Below are positions 54,128 through 62,848 of a stretch of 64,000 bases of DNA, piece by piece. This DNA is from Alloscardovia venturai (GTDB lineage Bacteria; Actinomycetota; Actinomycetes; Actinomycetales; Bifidobacteriaceae): assembly GCF_042676605.1 (NCBI RefSeq), contig NZ_JBHTHQ010000012.1:62001-126000 (forward strand), given 5' to 3'. The position numbers and the translations under genes were made by a program. The notes beneath the pieces are model-generated. The model was not told the DNA's origin and ran no database searches. It was given only the letters and a program-made list of their open reading frames with translations. Position 1 is the stretch's first letter. The number at the start of each line of letters is the position of its first letter.

Positions 54128-55282
54128 ATGAAGGCAACTAAAAAGTTAGCTGCGTTATTTGCAGCTGCAGTAATGGTTGTTGGTCTCGGTGCTTGTTCGT
54201 CATCTCGTGGTGGCACAAATGGAGCATCTGAGAAACTTGATAAAGGTGCAACTATTGGTATTTCTATGCCAACAAAGTCGGAAGAGCGCTGGAATAAAGA
54301 CGGTAATAATCTTAAAGCAAAGCTTGAAAAGGCTGGATATAAGGTTATTCTTTCTTTCGCAGATGATAAGCCTGCTCAGCAGAATGCGGATATTGAAAAT
54401 ATGGTAAACAACAATGCAAAAATTGTTGTTGTTGCATCTAAAGATGGCACTGCGGTAGGACCTGCAGTAGAGAAGGCACACGAAGCTGGTGCAAAGGTTA
54501 TTGCATATGACCGTCTTATTATGAATACTAAAGCAGTTGATTACTATGCAACCTTCCAGCTTGAACAGGTTGGAGTTCTTGAAGCAAAGTATATTATTAA
54601 TAAGTTGAAGCTTGATCAGGGTGCTAAAGGACCATTCAATATTGAACTCTTCACTGGGTCTCCAGATGATAATAATGCGAAGTACTTCTTCAAGGGTGCT
54701 TGGGAACTTCTTCAGCCTTACTTCAAGTCTGGTGCGCTTGTATCCCCATCTAAGCATGGTGGCGGTATTACAGCCGCAAATACTGTAGACAATACGTGGC
54801 AAAAGATTTCTGTTCAGTCATGGAAGACTGCACAGGCTCAGACTGATATGGAATCTATTCTTGATTCTACATATGCTCATGGTAAGAAACTTGATGCTGT
54901 TCTTTCCCCATATGATGGTATTACACAGGGTGTTATCAACGCTATTCAGACAAAGCGTCCAGATATGAAGCCTGGTACTGATTCTTGGCCAGTCATGACA
55001 GGTCAAGACGCAATGGAGATTGCAATTGCGAATATTGCGAAGGACCTTCAGGGCGAGACTGTTTTCAAGGATGTAAATAAACTTGGTGATGCAGTTTATG
55101 ACATGGTTCTTGAAATTGCTGAAGGTAAGAAGGTCTCTGGCATCAATGGAAAGTTCAATAATGGACAGATTGATGTTGCATCTAAGTTGCTTGATCCAGT
55201 AAGCATTACGAAGGATAATCTGACTGATTTGGTCAAGGCAAATTACATTACTCAAGCTCGATTTGATCAGCTGACCAAGTAA
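54128..55282 (+). CDS. Monosaccharide ABC transporter substrate-binding lipoprotein (ChvE/periplasmic-binding type)
   Basis: A 384-residue sugar-binding protein. The start is ATG 54128 with AAGGAGAAGG in front; the N-terminus MKATKKLAALFAAAVMVVGL ends in the lipobox LGAC. The PBP type 1 fold begins GATIGISMPTKSEERWNKDG, with ADIENMVNNNAKIVVVASKDG and KVIAYDRLI (typical of ChvE/xylose-binding proteins) and VMTGQDAMEIAI. Several sugars are possible; ChvE relatives bind galactose, arabinose or xylose. First gene of a three-gene operon. Confidence 0.92.
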   Translation: MKATKKLAALFAAAVMVVGLGACSSSRGGTNGASEKLDKGATIGISMPTKSEERWNKDGNNLKAKLEKAGYKVILSFADDKPAQQNADIENMVNNNAKIVVVASKDGTAVGPAVEKAHEAGAKVIAYDRLIMNTKAVDYYATFQLEQVGVLEAKYIINKLKLDQGAKGPFNIELFTGSPDDNNAKYFFKGAWELLQPYFKSGALVSPSKHGGGITAANTVDNTWQKISVQSWKTAQAQTDMESILDSTYAHGKKLDAVLSPYDGITQGVINAIQTKRPDMKPGTDSWPVMTGQDAMEIAIANIAKDLQGETVFKDVNKLGDAVYDMVLEIAEGKKVSGINGKFNNGQIDVASKLLDPVSITKDNLTDLVKANYITQARFDQLTK

Positions 55283-55304
55283 CAACTTGAGTAGTCTATA
55301 AAAT

Positions 55305-55340
55305 TTGGGTCGTATATGTGGTACGGCATGTACGACCCAA
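55305..55340 (+). other. Intercistronic hairpin between binding protein and ATPase
   Basis: TTGGGTCGTA (55305-55314) and TACGACCCAA (55331-55340) form a perfect 10-bp stem with a 16-nt loop and no T-tract. It probably protects the binding-protein mRNA or causes partial termination. Confidence 0.6.
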
Positions 55341-55373
55341 CTTGTACACGATGAAGTGTCTGAAGGAGTGAAT

Positions 55374-56921
55374 ATGGCAGAGGCAGAGACTATTCTGCGC
55401 ATGCGTAATATCACCAAGACGTTTGGTCCAGTTAAGGCTTTGACTGATGTTAATTTGAGCGTCGATCGTGGTGAAATTCACGCAATCTGCGGAGAGAATG
55501 GTGCTGGTAAATCCACATTGATGAACGTTCTTTCAGGTGTATACCCGTATGGAACGTATAGCGGCGATATTGAATTTGAAGGAAAGGTTTGCAAATATAA
55601 GAATATTAAGGATTCTGAAGCTGATGGCATCGTTATCATTCATCAGGAACTTGCACTGATTCCTTACCTGTCTATCGCAGAAAATATTTTCTTGGGAAAT
55701 GAATGCGGAAAAAATGGAGTTGTGGATTGGAGCAAGACACGTGCTCAGGCACAAGAACTCCTTAATCGCGTAGGTCTGCCTGAAGATCCTGATACCAAGA
55801 TTATGGATATTGGTGTAGGAAAGCAGCAGCTTGTAGAGATTGCTAAAGCTCTAACAAAAGATGTTAAACTCTTAATTCTTGATGAGCCAACTGCTGCACT
55901 GAATGATGAAGACTCTGCTCACCTGCTTAGTCTTATTCGTGATTTGCGTGATAATCATGGTGTGACAAGTATCATCATCTCTCACAAGCTCAACGAAATT
56001 GCGGATATTGCTGATAATGTCACTATTATTCGTGATGGTTCCACTGTTGGTGTGATGTATATTGATGATGAAACGCCGTTGGACCAGGATGAACTCATTC
56101 GTAAGATGGTGGGACGTCCACTGACAAATCTCTATCCAACGCATGAAAGCAAAATAGGCGAAGAGATTATGCGTGTAGAGAATTGGACAGTTCATTCCCC
56201 ACTCGATGCAAACCGTGTCATTGTGGACAATGCAAACTTCAACGTTCATGCTGGAGAGATTGTCGGATTTGCAGGCTTGATGGGTGCTGGTCGTACTGAA
56301 ATGGCCATGAGTATTTTTGGCAAGTCTTACGGTGTTGGCATCTCTGGAGACTTGTATATTCACGGTAAAAAACAGAATATTCACAACGTTCAACAAGCTA
56401 TTGATGCTGGAATGGCCTATGCAACTGAAGATCGTAAATCCTATGGTCTGAATTTGCTTCAAAATATTCGTGAAAATGCTGCGCTTGCTTCTCTGACAAA
56501 GATGAGTAAGGGTGGTGTAATGGATGACAATATTGAACGTAAATCTGTTCAAGAGTATCGTACAGGGTTCAACATTAAATGTCAGAATATTGATGTAAAT
56601 GTAGGAACTCTTTCCGGTGGTAATCAGCAGAAAGTCGTACTCGCAAAATGGGTTATTTCTGATCCGGACATTTTAATTCTTGACGAGCCAACTCGAGGTA
56701 TCGATGTTGGTGCTAAATACGAGATTTACGAAATTATCGATCGTATGGCAGATGCTGGGAAAGCAGTGGTTGTTATTTCATCTGAACTGCCAGAGCTGAT
56801 TGGTATCTGTGATCGTATTTATACAGTTAACCAGGGTGTTATTACTGCTGATGTTTCCAAAGAAGGATTCACTCAGGAATATCTCATGCGCTGCATGACG
56901 AAGGAAAAGGAGGAGATTTAA
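55374..56921 (+). CDS. Monosaccharide ABC transporter ATP-binding protein (MmsA/GguA type, two ATPase domains)
   Basis: A 515-residue protein with tandem ATPase domains. Domain 1 has GENGAGKSTLMNVLSG, the altered signature MDIGVGKQQLVEIAKAL and Walker B LLILDEPTAALN. Domain 2 has GLMGAGRTEMAMSIFG, the signature LSGGNQQKVVLAKW and Walker B ILILDEPTRGIDVG. The GVYPYGTYSGDIEFEGK insertion and IVIIHQELALIPYLSIAENIFLG fit the multiple-monosaccharide (GguA) subclass. The start is ATG 55374 after GAAGGAGTGAAT. Confidence 0.94.
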   Translation: MAEAETILRMRNITKTFGPVKALTDVNLSVDRGEIHAICGENGAGKSTLMNVLSGVYPYGTYSGDIEFEGKVCKYKNIKDSEADGIVIIHQELALIPYLSIAENIFLGNECGKNGVVDWSKTRAQAQELLNRVGLPEDPDTKIMDIGVGKQQLVEIAKALTKDVKLLILDEPTAALNDEDSAHLLSLIRDLRDNHGVTSIIISHKLNEIADIADNVTIIRDGSTVGVMYIDDETPLDQDELIRKMVGRPLTNLYPTHESKIGEEIMRVENWTVHSPLDANRVIVDNANFNVHAGEIVGFAGLMGAGRTEMAMSIFGKSYGVGISGDLYIHGKKQNIHNVQQAIDAGMAYATEDRKSYGLNLLQNIRENAALASLTKMSKGGVMDDNIERKSVQEYRTGFNIKCQNIDVNVGTLSGGNQQKVVLAKWVISDPDILILDEPTRGIDVGAKYEIYEIIDRMADAGKAVVVISSELPELIGICDRIYTVNQGVITADVSKEGFTQEYLMRCMTKEKEEI

Positions 56922-58151
56922 ATGGCAACTCCAGCTACTACAGTCACTGAAAAAGCGGCTAAAAATGAAAAGGACAATACATTGTTGTCCACTATTACAG
57001 GAAATTTGCGTCAATATGGTATTGTCGGAGCGTTAATTATTATCGTTGTGGCATTCCAAATTTTGACCGGTGGAGTTTTGCTTAAGCCGAATTCCTTCGT
57101 GTCGTTGATTCAACAGAATGCATATGTAATTATTTTGGCAATCGGTATGGTAATGGTCATTATTGCTACCCATATTGATTTGTCAGTCGGTTCTTTGGTT
57201 GCTTTCATTGGTGGTGTGTGTGCACTGCTTATGGAACATGCAGGAATGAACTGGATGCTTGCAATTGTGATTTCCATTCTCCTCGGTTTAGTAATCGGTG
57301 TATGGAATGGTTTCTGGGTAGCTTATGTTCGTATTCCTGGCTTTATCACAACTCTTGCAGGCATGCTAATTTTCCGTGGTCTCGCAACTGTTATCGTGGG
57401 TGAATCTGTACCTATTACTTCTCGTGAGTTCCGTGGAATCGCTGCAAATTACATTCCTAATTTCCTTGGTTGGTGGGGACCGTTCTCGGGCTTGACTATC
57501 GTCGTAGGTCTCTTAATCTTCGCTTGGTTTGTATGGTCTCAATTTACTAGTCGTGCAAAGGTTATCAAGGCTGGACTTGAAGCCGAGCCAATTAGTATGA
57601 CTTGGATTAAAGTTATTGTAGCTGCACTAGTCATTGGTTTCGTAACCTTCCTTCTTGCACAGTCTGGTTCTGGAGATGAAGGTGGTATTCCTATCATGCT
57701 CGTAATTGTGGGCGTGCTAGTAGTTGTCTACAACTTCATTTTGACTCGCACTGTCTTTGGCCGTCATGTATACGCAGTAGGTGGTAATCGTAAGGCGGCT
57801 CGTCTTTCCGGTATTGACGATCGCAAGGTTGACTTCTTCCTCTTCGTTCATATGGGCTTCCTATCTGCAGTAGCAGCAGTGTGCATGCTTTCTCGTCTTG
57901 CATCTGCAACTGCACAAGCTGGTATGGAATTTGAGATGGATGCAATCGCAGCGTGCTTCATCGGTGGTACAGCTGTTACTGGTGGTATCGGTACTATTCC
58001 AGGTGCAGTAATTGGTGCATTCGTTATGGGTGTTATCAATCAGGGTCTGTCCATTATGGGTGTAGATACAGCGATTGTAAAGACAATTAAAGGCTTGGTT
58101 CTTCTCGGTGCTGTCGCAGTTGACTTGCTGTCGAAGCGTAAGAAGGGCTAA
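56922..58151 (+). CDS. Monosaccharide ABC transporter permease (MmsB/GguB type)
   Basis: A 409-residue polytopic permease, larger than RbsC (about 320), as is typical of GguB/XylH. Landmarks are IDLSVGSLVAFIGGVCA, RIPGFITTLAGMLIFRGL, VYAVGGNRKAARLSGID and AIAACFIGGTAVTGGIGTIPGAVIGAF. It begins one base after the ATPase stop with AAGGAGGAGATTTAA in front, so it is coupled. The operon ends in a long inverted repeat. Confidence 0.94.
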   Translation: MATPATTVTEKAAKNEKDNTLLSTITGNLRQYGIVGALIIIVVAFQILTGGVLLKPNSFVSLIQQNAYVIILAIGMVMVIIATHIDLSVGSLVAFIGGVCALLMEHAGMNWMLAIVISILLGLVIGVWNGFWVAYVRIPGFITTLAGMLIFRGLATVIVGESVPITSREFRGIAANYIPNFLGWWGPFSGLTIVVGLLIFAWFVWSQFTSRAKVIKAGLEAEPISMTWIKVIVAALVIGFVTFLLAQSGSGDEGGIPIMLVIVGVLVVVYNFILTRTVFGRHVYAVGGNRKAARLSGIDDRKVDFFLFVHMGFLSAVAAVCMLSRLASATAQAGMEFEMDAIAACFIGGTAVTGGIGTIPGAVIGAFVMGVINQGLSIMGVDTAIVKTIKGLVLLGAVAVDLLSKRKKG

Positions 58152-58169
58152 TAAGAACTCATCGTTCTC

Positions 58170-58236
58170 TCTCCTCCAATAAGTAAAAGTCTGAATCTTC
58201 TTTATGAAGATTCAGACTTTTACTTATTGGAGGAGA
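58170..58236. repeat. 31-bp perfect inverted repeat with a 5-nt loop after the permease gene
   Basis: Left arm 58170-58200 begins TCTCCTCCAATAAG; right arm 58206-58236 ends CTTATTGGAGGAGA; the loop is TTTAT. All 31 positions pair. It lies about 19 bp after the permease stop. It serves as a terminator-like structure but is twice the usual length and lacks a T-tract. The rest of the 281-bp gap to the GH3 gene holds no gene that I can see. Confidence 0.9.
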
Positions 58237-58432
58237 TGTATTCATGTGTGTAATGGCATTATGAAGACTTCTTGTAACTGTGCCTAATATGTACACACCT
58301 CCATCTCGTGTCTCACATTTATCGAACCGTTTTAATACGCTAGTCAAGTAAGTTGTTCTCGGTCAATTATGCCTAGAGAGTGACGGTTATCTCGGAGACG
58401 AGATGTGAGAAAAGAAAGAAAGGTAGGCGAGT

Positions 58433-61400
58433 ATGCTCGGCATCAATATAGATGATGTTTTGGCAGTAGTGAAGTCTATGCAGACTCAGCTCAATGCCAT
58501 CGGCGTGATTCTCGTTTGCGCAGTTGTTCTGACAATTGCAGTAAATAAGCTTTGGATTAAGTCCAAAGGCACACGAAAGCTTGTCCACTCGTGGACATGG
58601 ATTGTGGCGGCTATTGCAGCTCTCGTAGCAGTATCTATGATCCTCTTCGGACCGATGAAGACCACACTCGACTTGATGAGTGGTTCTGGTACATTGTCCG
58701 CTACTTCTAAGGCGAAGGCTGAAAAGCTTGCTACTGACATTCAGAATGAGGGCATTACTCTTCTGAAGAATAATGATGCGAACCTGCCTCTGAAGGCAAA
58801 TTCCAAGGTTAACGTATACGGCTGGGCTTCTACTAACCCTATTTATGGTGGTACCGGTTCTGGCTCTATGAACGCTAACTATCCAACTACTTCCCTCCTT
58901 GAAGGCTTGAAGCACGCTGGTTTGCAGCCTAACGACAAGCTTTCCAAGAAGTATACCAACTATCGTGCAGATCGCCCATTGGTAGGAATGATGTCTCAGG
59001 ACTGGACTCTTCCAGAAGTTCCTGCAGCACAGTATACTTCTTCCGATATTTCTCAGGAAAAGAATTACTCTGATAAGGCTGTCGTCGTTATCGGCCGTTC
59101 TGGTGGTGAAGGTGCAGATCTTCCTACGAACATGCACGCGAAGAATATCCAGACTAAGCCAGCAGGTACGAAGGTCAAGATTCAGGCATTTGGCGGTACT
59201 CCTGGTTCTTATTACGTTAATAATTCCAAGGACTATCAGGACTTCGAGGATGGTCAAGGCTTCCTTACTCTTTCCAAGACTGAGCAGGACCTTGTTAAGC
59301 TCGTAACCTCTAACTACAACGATGTTACTGTTGTCTACAACGGTGCAAATGCAATGGACATGAGTTGGGTAGACCAGTACTCTCAGATTAAGTCTGTGCT
59401 CTGGTGCCCTCCTGCTGGTCAGACTGGTTTCGATTCCCTTGGTTCTGTACTTGCGGGCAAGGTCAATCCTTCTGGAAAGACTGCTGACACCTTCGTCAAG
59501 GACTTCACTCAGACTGCATGGTGGAATAACTTCGGTCACACTGACTATACCAATATGAAGGAGTTTGCTCCTACTGCACAGTCCACTACCCCATCCTTCG
59601 TCAACTATGTAGAAGGTATCTACGTAGGTTACCGTTTCTTCGAAACTGCATCTGATGAAGGTCTTATCAATTACAACGATGTCGTACAGTATCCATTTGG
59701 TTATGGTTTGTCTTACACCACCTTTGAACAGAAGATGGGTGACGTCACTTATGCAAATGGCAAGGTTTCCTTCGATGTAACCGTGACAAACACAGGTGAT
59801 GTAGAGGGCAAGACTCCTGTCGAGGTTTACTACAACCCTCCTTACACTGAAGGCGGTATCGAAAAGGCAACTGCAAACCTCGTAGCATTTGAGAAGACAA
59901 AGGAACTCAAGCCAGGCGAATCTCAGACTGTCAAGGTTTCCTTCAAGGATTCTGACATGGCTTCCTATGACACCAACGGTAACGGCGGTTACGTGCTCGA
60001 AGCTGGTGAGTACAAGGTATCCATCAACTCCGACTCTCACACCAAGATTGATACTAAGAGCGTTAATGTTACATCGACTATCAAGTATGATGCTTCCAAC
60101 ACTCACAATGGTGACAAGACTGCAGCAAAGAACCAGTTTGCAGATGTAGCAGGTGAAGGTATCACTTACCTTTCCCGTGCAAATCACTTTGCGAACTATG
60201 CTGAAGCTACTGCAAAGCCAACGAATACCGAATTGGCTGACAAGTACAAGGACGAGTTCGTTAATTCCACAAATGTATCTCAGTGGCTTGAAAAGGCTAA
60301 GAAGGCTGACTCTGATGTGAAGATGCCTACAACTGGTGCAAAGAACGGCGTACAGCTCTATCAGCTTTACGGCAAGAAGTATGACGACAAGATGTGGGAT
60401 AAGCTCCTTGACCAGCTTACTGTCAAGGAAATGCGCTCCCTCATTGAGTATGACGGTTATGGTAACGGTGCGGTGGAGTCCATCGGCAAGGTACGTCAGA
60501 CCGACGTCGATGGTCCAGCAGCTTTGAACAACAACTTCACCAAGCAGGGTTCTATCGGTTTGCCATCCTCCGTATCTGTTGCTTCCACATGGAACAAGAA
60601 TCTCGCTAAGGAATTTGGCGATATTATCGGTCAGATGGCTAAGGATATGGGTGTAACGGGTTGGTACGCACCAGCACAGAACATTCATCGCTCTCAGTAC
60701 GCAGGTCGTAACTTCGAGTACTTCTCTGAAGATCCACTCGTTTCCGGTACCATGGCTTCCTTGGAAATCAAGAACGCTCAGGCACACGGTATCTACGCAT
60801 TCATGAAGCACTTCGCTATGAATGATGAAGAAGACGGTCGTTTGGCTCAGATGCACACGTGGTCTAACGAGCAGGCAATGCGTGAAATTTATCTCAAGCC
60901 ATTCGAGATGTCTGTAAAGGACGGCGGCGCACGCGCTACCATGTCTGCATTCAACTATGTAGGCAACACATGGGCAGGTGCAAACAAGAACCTCCTCGTG
61001 AACGTGCTTCGTAACGAATGGGGCTTCAACGGTTTCGTGCTCACCGATTACTTCGGTGGTTATGGCTACATGGATGCTACCGAGTCCATCTACAATGGTG
61101 GCACTGGTATGCTTGCGACCGTTAAGACCACAAATGAAGTAAGCGATGACTCTGCAGCTACCGTATCTCATTTGCGTGAGGCAGCACACGGAGTACTCTA
61201 CGCAGCAGTAAACACTTACCTCTATGCAAACGGTGCTCCTAAGGCATCGGTTGCTACATGGCAGTGGATTTACTACGTTGTCGTAGCAGTAATCGCGCTC
61301 TTGCTCCTCCTCGCAGCTATCGTCTCTATTCGTCGTTTCATTAAGCGTCGCAAGGATGAGAAGGCTGCTTTGGAAGAGGCTCAGCCTGCTGAAGCTGAGG

Positions 61401-61468
61401 GTGCTGACGGTGAGTCTACTGAGGCGACCGAAGGTACTGAAGGCGCTAAGACTGAAAGTGCTGAATAA
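58433..61468 (+). CDS. Membrane-anchored family GH3 beta-glycosidase with permuted domain order
   Basis: A 1011-residue enzyme. N-terminal helices at about residues 20-70 and a C-terminal helix (about 945-970) anchor it. The order is permuted: the GH3 C-terminal alpha/beta sandwich comes first (residues about 95-425, IQNEGITLLKNNDANLPL, YPFGYGLSYTTFE), then a fibronectin-III-like domain (about 440-545, VTVTNTGDVEGKTPVEVYYN), then the TIM-barrel domain (about 650-900, TDVDGPAALNNN, FMKHFAMNDEED). The predicted nucleophile is D872 in VLTDYFGGY. The activity (glucosidase, xylosidase) is not fixed by sequence. It lies downstream of the monosaccharide transporter and may supply its sugar. An acidic tail ends it. 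Confidence 0.9.
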   Translation: MLGINIDDVLAVVKSMQTQLNAIGVILVCAVVLTIAVNKLWIKSKGTRKLVHSWTWIVAAIAALVAVSMILFGPMKTTLDLMSGSGTLSATSKAKAEKLATDIQNEGITLLKNNDANLPLKANSKVNVYGWASTNPIYGGTGSGSMNANYPTTSLLEGLKHAGLQPNDKLSKKYTNYRADRPLVGMMSQDWTLPEVPAAQYTSSDISQEKNYSDKAVVVIGRSGGEGADLPTNMHAKNIQTKPAGTKVKIQAFGGTPGSYYVNNSKDYQDFEDGQGFLTLSKTEQDLVKLVTSNYNDVTVVYNGANAMDMSWVDQYSQIKSVLWCPPAGQTGFDSLGSVLAGKVNPSGKTADTFVKDFTQTAWWNNFGHTDYTNMKEFAPTAQSTTPSFVNYVEGIYVGYRFFETASDEGLINYNDVVQYPFGYGLSYTTFEQKMGDVTYANGKVSFDVTVTNTGDVEGKTPVEVYYNPPYTEGGIEKATANLVAFEKTKELKPGESQTVKVSFKDSDMASYDTNGNGGYVLEAGEYKVSINSDSHTKIDTKSVNVTSTIKYDASNTHNGDKTAAKNQFADVAGEGITYLSRANHFANYAEATAKPTNTELADKYKDEFVNSTNVSQWLEKAKKADSDVKMPTTGAKNGVQLYQLYGKKYDDKMWDKLLDQLTVKEMRSLIEYDGYGNGAVESIGKVRQTDVDGPAALNNNFTKQGSIGLPSSVSVASTWNKNLAKEFGDIIGQMAKDMGVTGWYAPAQNIHRSQYAGRNFEYFSEDPLVSGTMASLEIKNAQAHGIYAFMKHFAMNDEEDGRLAQMHTWSNEQAMREIYLKPFEMSVKDGGARATMSAFNYVGNTWAGANKNLLVNVLRNEWGFNGFVLTDYFGGYGYMDATESIYNGGTGMLATVKTTNEVSDDSAATVSHLREAAHGVLYAAVNTYLYANGAPKASVATWQWIYYVVVAVIALLLLLAAIVSIRRFIKRRKDEKAALEEAQPAEAEGADGESTEATEGTEGAKTESAE

Positions 61469-61554
61469 TGATTAAGTAGTGTCCACTGCTTAGTAGAGCA
61501 ATATTTCTAAGCAATGAGCACTGCATAATTGAGTCACAATTCAGTGAAGAAAAT

Positions 61555-61620
61555 AACCCGCTTACGTTTCCTTGAATTTCCAACTTTGGAAGACCATATG
61601 AAACTAAGCGGGTTTCTTTA
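61555..61620 (+). terminator. Terminator of the GH3 gene
   Basis: AACCCGCTTA (61555-61564) and TAAGCGGGTT (61605-61614) form a perfect 10-bp outer stem, strengthened by GTTTC/GAAAC inside, then TTCTTTA. Confidence 0.8.
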
Positions 61621-61667
61621 TGCGTATGTAAGATCTTTAATGGTTTTCTTGCTCATGTTGCGCTTTG

Positions 61668-61904
61668 TTAAGCAAACCGTATGACAGTTTTAGTTTTATC
61701 TCTGAGCAGTACTAAATCGATGCTATCAAGCTGATAGATTTTTGTATACTTCTTATGGAAAAGTTCCCGACCATTCTTATCGAGAAGGACACGTCCAGCG
61801 GAATCTTTTTGAAGAACTTTGTTGAATGTGATTCGTTTATTATCAACTTTCTGAATCTTGCGAATATAGACAAAACGCTTCCTAGATTCTGGTTTGAAGT
61901 ACAA
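61668..61904 (-). CDS. Small basic protein or gene remnant, unrecognised
   Basis: A 78-codon minus-strand frame with no ATG; it opens at a TTG (61904) just after an in-frame stop. The translation is Lys/Arg-rich (RKRFVYIRKIQKVDNKRI, DSAGRVLLDKNGRELFHKK) and looks like protein rather than random sequence, so it may be the C-terminal piece of a decayed gene. No family recognised. Its 5' end overlaps an inverted repeat (61887-61984). Confidence 0.3.
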   Translation of the reverse strand: MYFKPESRKRFVYIRKIQKVDNKRITFNKVLQKDSAGRVLLDKNGRELFHKKYTKIYQLDSIDLVLLRDKTKTVIRFA

Positions 61905-61984
61905 TTCTTTCTGTTACTTGTAGTGGTATCTTTCTTTTTTTACTACCACCACTACGAAATGAAAGATTGAACTTCAAACCAGAA
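61887..61984. repeat. Large imperfect hairpin region
   Basis: TTCTGGTTTGAAGT (61887-61900) and ACTTCAAACCAGAA (61971-61984) are perfect 14-bp inverted copies. Inside them AATCTTTC-like and GTAGTGGT-like stretches also pair, around a T-rich centre. The 98-bp element lies in a gene-poor stretch of about 620 bp between the GH3 gene and the secreted-protein gene. It may be a bidirectional terminator or a miniature-element remnant. Confidence 0.6.
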
Positions 61985-62086
61985 CCTGCGGAATTTGAGA
62001 AAAAGAGCCAAGAAGAGTACAATCACTAACAAGTTTTTACACAATAAGACGTGTAAAAACCACTTTCAGAGAAGAAAGGAAGAAAG

Positions 62087-62587
62087 ATGAAAAGTCTTAA
62101 CAGATTAGCTCTCCTTACTCTGAGTGCTCTAATTGTACTGGCTGTTGGTGTTACTTCGATACCACATGCTGTTGCAGCAGAAGCCAGATCAGAAGTGACA
62201 TATACGATTGAGAAAACTGATGCCGGTGCTCTAATGACTTTGCAGAATGGAACATTCTCCATACAGGATAATGGAACTGCAAATATTATTAACACTCAGG
62301 GAACTGTGGTAGCAACACTTCAAACATCTTATGAAGGTAAGTCAATTACATATAAGAAGATTAATTCTTCCCAGTTGGAAGCTCTTCCGAAGCAGAATAA
62401 TATGCTGAGATTTAAGCGATACTCAACAAACAAATCTAACAAGGGCAAGTATGTGCGCTGCATCTCAGGTAATACTTTGGGAGGTGCTGCTATTGGTGGC
62501 GCTATCGGCGCTTTTGGTGGACCAGGAGGAGCTGCAGCGGGAGCGTTGACTGGTCTAATTGGCGGTCTTATTTGGAATCCAATCTGA
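62087..62587 (+). CDS. Secreted glycine-zipper protein
   Basis: A 166-residue protein with a clear signal peptide (MKSLNRLALLTLSALIVLAV, cleavage near AVAAEA). The mature part has a small beta-rich domain (TLQNGTFSIQDNGTANIINT, VVATLQTSYEGKSITYKK), a basic stretch (RFKRYSTNKSNKGKYVR) and a C-terminal glycine zipper rich in GGAAIGGAIGAF and AAAGALTGLIGG. It resembles actinobacterial secreted proteins with a DUF8020-like domain, and less specifically pore-forming bacteriocins. Function unproven. AAGGAAGAAAG precedes the start. It is followed by a small two-helix membrane protein, as in peptide/immunity pairs. Confidence 0.7.
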   Translation: MKSLNRLALLTLSALIVLAVGVTSIPHAVAAEARSEVTYTIEKTDAGALMTLQNGTFSIQDNGTANIINTQGTVVATLQTSYEGKSITYKKINSSQLEALPKQNNMLRFKRYSTNKSNKGKYVRCISGNTLGGAAIGGAIGAFGGPGGAAAGALTGLIGGLIWNPI

Positions 62588-62619
62588 TGCGCAATTCCTT
62601 AATTAGGGGAGTTAATAAA

Positions 62620-62829
62620 ATGCGGTGGATAAGTGTATTGAGAAATGTTGTTTTGCTTGCTGTTTTGCAATCGATTTTCGTAGGAATAGTATTTGGTATA
62701 CATGTGCTTGCCAGTTATAAGGGGGTAATTGGGGTTTTGGGATTCTCTGTTATAACGGCGGTTTTGATGTATCTAAATGATGCATCGAAAGATTTGCCAA
62801 GTACTAACGAAAAACAAGATTCTAAGTAA
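62620..62829 (+). CDS. Small two-helix membrane protein, possible partner of the glycine-zipper protein
   Basis: A 69-residue protein with two hydrophobic helices (VVLLAVLQSIFVGIVFGIHV; VIGVLGFSVITAVLMYL) and a charged tail. ATG 62620 is chosen because AGGGGAGTTAATAAA precedes it; an in-frame extension overlaps the end of the previous gene. The size, two helices and position just behind a secreted glycine-zipper protein suggest an immunity or partner protein, but nothing in the sequence proves it. Confidence 0.6.
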   Translation: MRWISVLRNVVLLAVLQSIFVGIVFGIHVLASYKGVIGVLGFSVITAVLMYLNDASKDLPSTNEKQDSK

Positions 62830-62848
62830 GTAGAGAGAACAGAAAACC

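Noticed and set aside
58373..61189. A 938-codon minus-strand open frame opposite the GH3 gene
   Set aside because: The GH3 frame on the plus strand has clear family motifs, a ribosome-binding site and a terminator. The antisense frame has a Cys/His/Val-rich composition and no recognisable domain; it is open because of the codon bias of the sense gene.
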